From contig NZ_JAGRLA010000025.1 of assembly GCF_020442045.1 (NCBI RefSeq), positions 1 through 64,000 on the forward strand: a stretch of 64,000 bases of DNA, in the 5' to 3' direction. The notes under the pieces are model-generated. The model had not been told where the DNA came from. It saw only the letters and a list, made by a program, of their open reading frames with translations, and ran no database searches. Both the position numbers and the translations under genes were made by a program. Below, one piece after another: positions 58,121-64,000 of the stretch. The stretch's first letter is position 1, and each line of letters starts with the position of its first letter. This DNA comes from Bauldia sp. Its GTDB lineage: Bacteria; Pseudomonadota; Alphaproteobacteria; Rhizobiales; Kaistiaceae.

Positions 58121-60420
58121 CCGGGGCCGTCTCGTCGATGGAGCACGGGGAGGGCGGGCCGAAGCTGCCGCGCTCGGAGCAGGAGGCTTTCCGGCGCGCC
58201 CGCATCCTCCTCGAAGTCTCGCGACGATGCGCCCTGAAGCAGACACTCGACGGTCTCCTGCAGGAGCTTGTCGAGCTCACCTCGCGCGAGCTCGACTGCG
58301 ATCGCGGAACTCTGTTTCTCAACGATCCGGGGACGTCGGAGCTCTATTCGCGGGTGGCGCAGGGCAACCTCACCCACGAGATCCGCATTCTGAACAACAG
58401 CGGCTTCGCCGGCTTTTCGTTCCAGACCGGCGAATCCATCCTGACATCCGACCCCTATTCCGACGACCGCTTCAATCCGAGCGTCGACGAGCGGACCGGC
58501 TACCGCACCGAGAGCATGGTCTGCGTACCGGTCAGGACGCTCGCCGGCGAGATCATCGGCGTGATGCAGTGCCTCAACAAGCGGAACGGGCATTTCACGG
58601 AAGACGATCTCGATCTGCTGTCCGACATGACGAGCCAGGCGGCCATCGCCTTGCAGAGCCATCAATATGTCGAGCAGATCGAGAAGATCAGGATCAAGGA
58701 GACTGCCTTCCTCGAACTGGTTTCCGAGATCAGCTCGGAGTTCGACCTGTCATCGATCCTGGTCAGGGTCGTGAAGGAAACGACCAGGATGCTCAACGCC
58801 GAGCGGGCGACCGTCTTCCTTCATGACTCGGCGACCGGAACCCTTTTCTCGCGGGTTTCCTCGGGCAGCGAGATCAGCGAGATCCGGTTCCCCAGCCATC
58901 TCGGCATTGCCGGGGCGGTGTTCACCTCCGGCGAGAGCATGAACATCCCCTATGCCTATGCCGATCTGCGGTTCAATCCGGCTTTCGACAGGCAGACCGG
59001 CTTCTTCACCCGTTCGATCCTGTGCGTGCCGATCGTCAACAAGGACAACAAGGTGATCGGCGTCTCGCAGATGCTCAACAAGCGCGGCGGCATCTTCACC
59101 GACGAGGACGAGCAGCGGCTGAAGGCATTCACCGCGCAGATCGCCATAGCGCTCGAGAATTCCAAGCTGTTCGATGATGTCCGCCGGATGAAGGACTACA
59201 CGGACAGCATGCTGCAAAGCATGTCGAACGGCGTGATCACGCTCGATCCGAAGAACAAGGTCGTGACCTGCAATGCCTCGGGCGGCGGGATCTGGTCATG
59301 CGCGCCGGACAGCCTGGTCGGCAAGCCGCTGGAGTCGTTGATCGGCGACGACAGCAAATGGCTGCCGGGCGAGATCGGGAAGGTCATGGCGAGCCGCCAG
59401 AGCGAAATCTTTCTCGATGTCTCGCTGACGCTCGCCGGCACCGAAAGATCGGTGAATCTCACCGTCATGCCGCTGCTGACCGACGGCGGTTCGCAGGACA
59501 TCGGCACGATGCTGATGTTCGACGACATCAGCTCGGAAAAGCGGATGATGTCGACCATGTCGCGCTACATGGACCCGGTCATCGCCACCCGGCTGCTCGA
59601 CGGCAAGGGCACCGAGATGCTTGGCGGGCTGTCCGCCGAGGCGACGGTGATGTTCACCGACATCCGCGGCTTCACCCCGATCACCGAGGAATACGGGGCG
59701 CAAGGCACGGTCTCGTTCCTCAACGAGTATTTCACGATGATGGTCGACTGCATCGCCAGCGAAGGCGGGATGCTCGACAAGTTCATCGGCGACGCGATCA
59801 TGGCCTGCTTCGGCCTGCCGATGGCGCATGACGACGATCCCGACCGGGCGGTCAGGGCGGCGATCGCCATGATCAGGCGCCTGTGGGAGTGGAATATCGA
59901 GCGACGCGCGGCAGGTCTCAGAACCGTCGACATGGGGGTCGGCATCAATACTGACCAGGTTGTTTCGGGCAATATCGGTTCGCCGCGGCGGATGGATTAC
60001 ACGGTGATCGGCGACGGGGTGAACCTCGCCTCGCGGCTCGAGAGCGCCTGCAAGTCCTATTCGGCCCGAATCCTGATCTCGGAAACGACGGCGCGGCAGC
60101 TCCGCGGCACCTACCGGATGCGCGACATCGACCTGGTGGTGGTCAAGGGCCAGTCGCGGCCGGTGCGGGTCTTCGAAGTGCTTGACTACCACTCGCCGGA
60201 ATCGTTCCCGAACCTGATGGACGTGGTCAACTACTTCAACGAGGGCATCGGGCACTATCGCAGCGCGAATTGGGACAAGGCCTCGGATCGCTTCGCCAGG
60301 TGCCTGGAGTCCAATCCAGGAGACGCGCTGTCGGCGACCTACATCGATCGCTGTCGCGTCCTCGCGGCCGATCCGCCGGCCGGCGATTGGGACGGTGTCT
60401 GGGTGATGACCCGGAAGTAG
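58117..60420 (+). CDS. GAF-GAF-PAS-like class III adenylate cyclase
   Basis: A 767-residue soluble signalling enzyme. Two GAF domains (about residues 30-185 and 205-365) with typical endings (VCVPVRTLAGEIIGVMQCLNKR; LCVPIVNKDNKVIGVSQMLNKR) precede a PAS-like domain (about 370-480, SMSNGVITLDPKNKVVTCNASG) and a class III nucleotide cyclase domain (about 500-700). Both metal aspartates (FTDIRGFT and the D of FIGDAIMA), the substrate lysine in LDKFIGD, the threonine in YTVIGDGVNLASRLES and the transition-state Asn/Arg of that motif are present, which fits the CyaB1-like adenylate type rather than guanylate. The C-terminal 70 residues are TPR-like (YFNEGIGHYRSANWDKASDRFARCLE). It is co-translated with the coiled-coil protein and converges with an HD phosphohydrolase gene 10 bp away. 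Confidence 0.94.
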   Translation: MTGAVSSMEHGEGGPKLPRSEQEAFRRARILLEVSRRCALKQTLDGLLQELVELTSRELDCDRGTLFLNDPGTSELYSRVAQGNLTHEIRILNNSGFAGFSFQTGESILTSDPYSDDRFNPSVDERTGYRTESMVCVPVRTLAGEIIGVMQCLNKRNGHFTEDDLDLLSDMTSQAAIALQSHQYVEQIEKIRIKETAFLELVSEISSEFDLSSILVRVVKETTRMLNAERATVFLHDSATGTLFSRVSSGSEISEIRFPSHLGIAGAVFTSGESMNIPYAYADLRFNPAFDRQTGFFTRSILCVPIVNKDNKVIGVSQMLNKRGGIFTDEDEQRLKAFTAQIAIALENSKLFDDVRRMKDYTDSMLQSMSNGVITLDPKNKVVTCNASGGGIWSCAPDSLVGKPLESLIGDDSKWLPGEIGKVMASRQSEIFLDVSLTLAGTERSVNLTVMPLLTDGGSQDIGTMLMFDDISSEKRMMSTMSRYMDPVIATRLLDGKGTEMLGGLSAEATVMFTDIRGFTPITEEYGAQGTVSFLNEYFTMMVDCIASEGGMLDKFIGDAIMACFGLPMAHDDDPDRAVRAAIAMIRRLWEWNIERRAAGLRTVDMGVGINTDQVVSGNIGSPRRMDYTVIGDGVNLASRLESACKSYSARILISETTARQLRGTYRMRDIDLVVVKGQSRPVRVFEVLDYHSPESFPNLMDVVNYFNEGIGHYRSANWDKASDRFARCLESNPGDALSATYIDRCRVLAADPPAGDWDGVWVMTRK

Positions 60421-60430
60421 CGTGCACCGC

Positions 60431-61312
60431 TCAATCGAGCGCCGCGATCCGTTCCCGTATGACCGCCAGGTTCCGCTCGATCGAGGCGAGATAGGGATTT
60501 TCGCCGGTCACTGGATTCCTGAAGTGTCGCCAGATGCCGCCGCATTCTTCGTTCAGCTTGTGCTGCACGAAGGTGTCCCAGAAGGCGGGCGTACCACGCA
60601 GCAGCGCCTCGTAGCTCGCAAACGGCCATTCGTCCCGGGGTATTCCCTGATAGCGGTAGCTTTCGGCGAACTCGTTGAACAGGGGTTCGAGACGATCCGG
60701 GTATCGCGGATCGCTGATCTGGCCGATGTAATCCGCCGTGCAAACGGCTTGGCCGAGCAGGCGCTCGATGTCGCTGCGGAAGGTGAGTTCGACGAGGTTC
60801 ACGCGTGGTCCGGTCGAACTGATCAGATGCTCGACGAACTGGATGTCATCATCCGACCAGCCGCGTCCTTCCAGGAAGCGGCGCGCGAAGTCGCAGGAGC
60901 GGCCCTCGTGAAGATGGGTGTATTTGGCTCCACTGCCGTCGAGATCGCCGGCCTTCTTGAGAAAACCGATATCGTGAAACAACACCGCGACCAGGGCCCG
61001 GCGAAAGTCATTCGCTTCGATGGAGGGGGAGGCATTGTCCTCCTGCCGGCGATGCATCAGCTCAGCAAGGCACAGCGTGGCCTGCAAGGTGTGCGTTATG
61101 TCGTGATAGGCCGTGTCCATGGCCTGGTATTCGGGATAATCGCCGTTGAACAGGTTCTCGACGGCATCCATGTATTCGTCGATATACCCGTCGTCGGGAG
61201 CGCCAAACATGTGCTCCTGGCGCTCCTTGACCAGGCGGCGAATCGCGGCGGGGCAGGAAAAGTCGATTTCCGACAAATCCGGCAGCGCAACGTAGTCGAT
61301 CGTGTCTCTCAT
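60431..61312 (-). CDS. HD-domain metal-dependent phosphohydrolase
   Basis: A 293-residue HD-superfamily protein. The metal-binding histidines and aspartates are seen in MDTAYHDITHTLQATLCLAEL and LVAVLFHDIGFLKKAGD, with later HLHEGRSCDFARRFLEGRGW, FVEHLISSTG and CTADYIGQISDP. The YHDxxH-then-HD arrangement recalls class I cyclic nucleotide phosphodiesterases (YHNxxH...HD), though overall length and remaining motifs are those of bacterial HD proteins. Given the adenylate cyclase next door, cleavage of cyclic AMP or a related signal is an attractive but unproven role. Its promoter at 61412-61461 looks CRP-dependent. No signal peptide or membrane segment is visible. Confidence 0.88.
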   Translation of the reverse strand: MRDTIDYVALPDLSEIDFSCPAAIRRLVKERQEHMFGAPDDGYIDEYMDAVENLFNGDYPEYQAMDTAYHDITHTLQATLCLAELMHRRQEDNASPSIEANDFRRALVAVLFHDIGFLKKAGDLDGSGAKYTHLHEGRSCDFARRFLEGRGWSDDDIQFVEHLISSTGPRVNLVELTFRSDIERLLGQAVCTADYIGQISDPRYPDRLEPLFNEFAESYRYQGIPRDEWPFASYEALLRGTPAFWDTFVQHKLNEECGGIWRHFRNPVTGENPYLASIERNLAVIRERIAALD

Positions 61313-61418
61313 GCGCTGCCCTTAGAAAACGGGCAGGCTTCGGTCAATTGAATTATCCCCACGACCTTCCCTCAGGTCACCGGCTCCAGCCCTCCACTCC
61401 GCACGGAAAGCCGTCGTC

Positions 61419-61424
61419 ATTATA
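61419..61424 (-). promoter_or_regulatory. Extended -10 promoter element of HD gene
   Basis: On the minus strand TGC-TATAAT is a perfect extended -10 element. Transcription would start at about 61412, giving a leader near 100 bases. There is no good -35 hexamer at the right distance (TAAATG), as expected for an activator-dependent promoter. Confidence 0.65.
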
Positions 61425-61445
61425 GCAACGATCGTCTCGACCATT

Positions 61446-61461
61446 TATGACCTAGGTCACA
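61446..61461 (-). promoter_or_regulatory. CRP-like binding site at -41.5
   Basis: On the minus strand TGTGA-CCTAGG-TCATA matches the CRP consensus TGTGA-N6-TCACA with one mismatch, and contains the perfect 12-bp palindrome TGACCTAGGTCA (61448-61459). Its centre lies exactly 41.5 bases before the transcription start predicted from the extended -10, the standard class II activator position. Confidence 0.6.
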
Positions 61462-61636
61462 GACTTGGCGGGGGCGTCATGTAGCATTGCCCGCTTTTCC
61501 CCGAACTTGGTGATCTTCCGTGCCTGGCCGTGCGTTTCGGCCGGATTCCGCCATTGACGGTGCCAGATGCCGACGACGGCGCAGGTTCGTCAGGGCCGGT
61601 TATCCCCGGATCACCGATCCGGCGCGCATAGCCGGA

Positions 61637-62659
61637 TCAGTCAAGGGGGTATCTGATCCGACGGCGGACCGGAAACAACTCGATGCCGAAGCGGTCCTGG
61701 ACGAATCCCCACAGGCCGCGCGGCGCCTTCAGCATGACGACGATGGCGACCAGGCCGAGGATCATCAGGTAGATCGAACCGAGATCAGCCAGCGTCTCGC
61801 GGAGCAGGAAAAAGACGATCACTCCGACGATCGGTCCCTCGATGGTGCCGATCCCGCCAATGACGGTGATGAAGATGACGTAGGCCGTCCAGTCGTTGAC
61901 GTTGAAAGCGGCATCCGGGGAGATGCGGAGCTTCTGGAGGAAGATCAGCGCCCCGACCATGGCGGTCGCCCCGGCGGAAACGACGTAGATCATCAGCTTG
62001 GTGCGCCAGATGCGCACGCCGAGACTCTCCGAGGCGACCTCGCTGTCGCGAATGGCGGCGAGCGCCAGCCCGCGTCGGGTCGACAGAAGCCAGTAGGTGC
62101 CGCCGAGCACCACGACCACCAGCAAGAAGGCCGCCCAGTAGACGATCCACTCGCGCATGTCCCGCCCTTCGGCGATGTCCTTGACGACCGCCACCGGCAG
62201 GCTGGTGCCGGAGCCGCCACCGAGCGCGGAGACCTGCGCGAAGACGAGGCGGAACACCTCGGCCATCACCCAGGTGCCGATGGCGAAATAGGCGCCGGAG
62301 AGACGAAAGATCAGGACCGCGACGGGTACCGCGATCAGCGCGCCCAGAATGCCGGCAATCGGGATGGTGAGGAGCGGATTGACGCCGAGCAGGATGGCGA
62401 AGGCGAAGAGCATGTAGCCGCCGAAGCCGACATAGGCCTGCTGGCCGACCGAAACGAGGCCGGCAAACCCGGCAAGCAGGTTCCAGAGGCAGGCAAGGGC
62501 CAGATAAGTGAATATCTCCGAGAGAAGCCGCATGTCGGCACGGCCGGCCCAGGCCGGCGCCGCCGCAAGTGCGATCAGGGCGACGATCGCGACGACGGCG
62601 GCAAGGCGGCTTGTCGCGGTCGCCCGCTCGACCCGCCAGTCGGGTGTGACGGCGCTCAT
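61637..62659 (-). CDS. livM: Branched-chain amino-acid ABC transporter permease LivM
   Basis: A 340-residue inner-membrane permease of the high-affinity branched-chain amino-acid transporter family. It has about nine membrane helices and the LivM segments LACLWNLLAGFAGLVSVGQQAYVGFGGY, LSGAYFAIGTWVMAEVFRLV and the EAA-like loop AIRDSEVASESLGVRIWRTKLMIYVVSA. The ending is VMLKAPRGLWGFV. The ATG overlaps the livH stop (ATGA). It is the last liv gene before a 324-bp gap. Substrates could include other amino acids, amides or urea, as for many alphaproteobacterial paralogues. Confidence 0.95.
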   Translation of the reverse strand: MSAVTPDWRVERATATSRLAAVVAIVALIALAAAPAWAGRADMRLLSEIFTYLALACLWNLLAGFAGLVSVGQQAYVGFGGYMLFAFAILLGVNPLLTIPIAGILGALIAVPVAVLIFRLSGAYFAIGTWVMAEVFRLVFAQVSALGGGSGTSLPVAVVKDIAEGRDMREWIVYWAAFLLVVVVLGGTYWLLSTRRGLALAAIRDSEVASESLGVRIWRTKLMIYVVSAGATAMVGALIFLQKLRISPDAAFNVNDWTAYVIFITVIGGIGTIEGPIVGVIVFFLLRETLADLGSIYLMILGLVAIVVMLKAPRGLWGFVQDRFGIELFPVRRRIRYPLD

Positions 62660-63519
62660 CCGGCGATCCTCGGGAAGAGGCCGGTCGGCCGGAACGCCAG
62701 CACCAGCAAAAAGACGAGGTGGCCGGCCAGGAGTTGCCAGCCGGGATTGATCTGTGCGCCGATCGCCTGGGTGACGCCGAGGATGACGCCACCGGCGAGC
62801 GTTCCCCAAAGGTTGCCGAGCCCGCCGATGATCACGGCCTCAAATCCGAAGATCAGCCGCGCCGGGCCGCTCGCCGGATCGAAGTTGGTGCGGACGGCGA
62901 GGAACACCCCGGCGATGGCGACCACCGCCAGCGACAGCGCCATGGCGAGGCCGAAGATGTGCCGGTTGTCGAGCCCCATCATCCGGGCTACGTCGGCGTC
63001 GTCTGACGTGGCGCGGAAGGCCCTGCCGAGGGCGGTCCGGTAGAAGATGAACTGGAGCACGCCGATTACCGCCACCGCCGCCAGGAACATGACGAGCGGC
63101 AGTACCCCGATGTCGATGCCGGCGAGATTGAAGGTCGCCACCTCGAGAGCGCCGGCATTGAGTCGTCGGCTGTCGGCTGTGAAGACCTGCAGCAGCCCGT
63201 TCTGGATGATGACCGACAGGCCGAAGGTGACGAGGAGCGGCGGCAGGATGTCGGAGCCGAGAGTCAGGTTGAGGAGGCCACGCTGGAGCACGTAGCCGAG
63301 GAGGGCCATCAATGGAATGACGACGACAAGCGATTCCAGCGCGCCGAGTCCGAGCGTCTGCATCACCACCAGGGCGAGGAAGGCAGCGAGCACGATCAGG
63401 TCGCCATGGGCGATGTTGACCAGCCGCATGACGCCGAAGATCAGCGAGAGACCGGCGGCGAACAGCGCATAGAGGCCGCCGACGAGGACTCCCTGGACGA
63501 TGGCGTTGATCCACTGCAT
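62656..63519 (-). CDS. livH: Branched-chain amino-acid ABC transporter permease LivH
   Basis: A 287-residue inner-membrane permease, partner of LivM. It opens MQWINAIVQGVLVGGLYALFAAGLSLIFGVMRLVNIAHGD, the LivH signature of which GxxYALxAxGLSLIFGVxxxxNxAHG is diagnostic, and has the EAA-like loop TALGRAFRATSDDADVARMMGLD. The ending is RPTGLFPRIAG. It follows livF by 6 bp and overlaps livM by 4 bp, so the three genes are one operon. Confidence 0.95.
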   Translation of the reverse strand: MQWINAIVQGVLVGGLYALFAAGLSLIFGVMRLVNIAHGDLIVLAAFLALVVMQTLGLGALESLVVVIPLMALLGYVLQRGLLNLTLGSDILPPLLVTFGLSVIIQNGLLQVFTADSRRLNAGALEVATFNLAGIDIGVLPLVMFLAAVAVIGVLQFIFYRTALGRAFRATSDDADVARMMGLDNRHIFGLAMALSLAVVAIAGVFLAVRTNFDPASGPARLIFGFEAVIIGGLGNLWGTLAGGVILGVTQAIGAQINPGWQLLAGHLVFLLVLAFRPTGLFPRIAG

Positions 63520-63525
63520 GAGGCC

Positions 63526-64000
63526 TCAGGTCCCGAAATAGGCGGCGGAGATCGCCGCGCGGTCGAGATCGGCCGGTCGGCCCTGCAGCGACACCCGCCC
63601 CTCCTGCAGGCAGACGACGCGGGTGGCGACCGACAGCGCGCGGGTGATATCCTGTTCGACAATGACGGCGCCGGCGCCGCCGGCGACGATCCCCGGCAGC
63701 GCCGCGTAGATGTCCTTGATGATCACCGGAGCGAGGCCGAGGCTGATCTCGTCGAAGAGGATGAAGTCGGGATTTGCCATCAGCGCCCTGCCGATGGCGC
63801 ACATCTGCTGCTGCCCGCCGGAGAGCGACGTGGAGGCCTGATTCCGCCGTTCGCCGAGGACAGGAAAGAGCGCGTAGACCGTTTCCAGCGACCAGCGTCC
63901 CTTGCGGCCGAGCTGGCCGCCGATCATCAGGTTCTCCTCCACCGACAGTGACGGGAAAAGGCGCCGGCCCTCCGGGACGAGGGCGATGCCGCGCTTCAGA
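63526..64000 (-). CDS. livF: Branched-chain amino-acid ABC transporter ATP-binding protein LivF, 5' end missing
   Basis: The C-terminal 158 residues or so of a LivF-type ABC ATPase; the frame continues through the right edge (ALVPEGRRLFPSLSVEENLMIGG precedes the part with an internal GTG). Seen are the Q-loop-distal region, the ABC signature LSGGQQQMCAIGRAL, the Walker B FILFDEISLGLAP (glutamate after the aspartate present) and the switch histidine position occupied by the Glu-Gln pair in VIVEQDI, followed by RVVCLQEGRVSLQG. The Walker A lies off the window. LivF is distinguished from LivG by VPEGRRLF and the EISLGLAP wording. livG and the binding protein are not visible and are probably to the right. 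Confidence 0.95.
   Translation of the reverse strand, partial: LKRGIALVPEGRRLFPSLSVEENLMIGGQLGRKGRWSLETVYALFPVLGERRNQASTSLSGGQQQMCAIGRALMANPDFILFDEISLGLAPVIIKDIYAALPGIVAGGAGAVIVEQDITRALSVATRVVCLQEGRVSLQGRPADLDRAAISAAYFGT

Larger units (their letters stand above)
61313..61636. other. Intergenic region upstream of HD gene, downstream of livM (324 bp)
   Basis: No gene is evident. On the minus strand this holds the promoter of the HD gene (CRP-like site 61446-61461 and -10 at 61419-61424). Near the livM end there is a small perfect hairpin, CCGGATC-ACC-GATCCGG at 61606-61622, without a T-run, which may weakly end the liv transcript. Confidence 0.5.

Noticed and set aside
61606..61622. Hairpin CCGGATC-ACC-GATCCGG as a strong terminator for the liv operon.
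   Set aside because: The stem is only seven pairs and no T-run follows on either strand. It is mentioned in the intergenic entry but not listed as a terminator.
61520..63043. A 507-codon plus-strand open frame.
   Set aside because: It is antisense to livM and livH, whose membrane permease sequences are clear, and its own translation is acidic low complexity.

Overview
The window is about 64 kb of GC-rich chromosome from an alphaproteobacterium, most likely of the Hyphomicrobiales (Rhizobiales) type. The evidence is an archaeal-type class I lysyl-tRNA synthetase, a PodJ-like polarity protein, the TSUP/TIGR02186 pair, the ligase-associated helicase/PdeM/exonuclease set, an amino acid:[carrier protein] ligase, and CtrA-like boxes and GANTC sites upstream of likely cell-cycle and envelope genes. 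No rRNA, tRNA, IS element, prophage or CRISPR array was found. The species cannot be named from this sequence.

Layout. 1-10.5 kb is housekeeping: carB (runs off the left edge) and carA, both on the minus strand but separated by three plus-strand genes (YpfJ-type zinc metallopeptidase, a small secreted protein, a DUF1003 membrane protein); then yqeY, a TerB-like gene, lysK, a nuclease-like lipoprotein and an S24-type repressor. 10.9-16.6 kb holds a giant PodJ-like protein and the TSUP exporter with its TIGR02186 partner. 16.6-21.1 kb is the ligase-associated DNA-repair set without its ligase; the helicase gene carries a palindromic repeat that is translated in frame. 21.1-24.2 kb holds a cupin, nudC, a HIT protein and a ferredoxin-reductase-like flavoprotein.

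24.4-39.6 kb is an exopolysaccharide locus of the Wzx/Wzy type: outer-membrane export lipoprotein, heparinase II/III-like lyase, phosphoglycosyl transferase, two GT4 glycosyltransferases, an AlgD-like nucleotide-sugar dehydrogenase, a secreted polysaccharide-lyase-like protein, a chain-length protein without kinase domain, flippase, polymerase/ligase and a beta-propeller protein of the GINT1-N type.

39.7-57.6 kb is a dense set of carrier-protein, acyl and amino-acid genes: carrier protein plus membrane cupin; acyl-CoA-dehydrogenase-like flavoprotein plus amino acid:[carrier protein] ligase; a second carrier protein with AMP-ligase and SDR reductase; GNAT-like protein plus ThDP enzyme; class IV aminotransferase; alpha/beta hydrolase; two acyl-CoA synthetases; metY-metA-flavin reductase; RidA. 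Part of this may be an undescribed carrier-protein-tethered amino-acid pathway. Several clear inverted repeats lie in its divergent promoters.

57.7-61.3 kb holds a coiled-coil protein translationally coupled to a GAF-GAF-PAS-type class III adenylate cyclase, convergent with an HD phosphohydrolase gene. The HD gene has a near-perfect class II CRP promoter (CRP-like site centred at -41.5 before an extended -10 TATAAT), which suggests a cyclic-nucleotide feedback module. 61.6-64 kb is a Liv-type branched-chain amino-acid ABC transporter (livF-livH-livM), with livF running off the right edge.

Limits: all calls come from reading motifs and gene order by eye. No database search, alignment or fold prediction was run, and many start codons are choices between nearby candidates.
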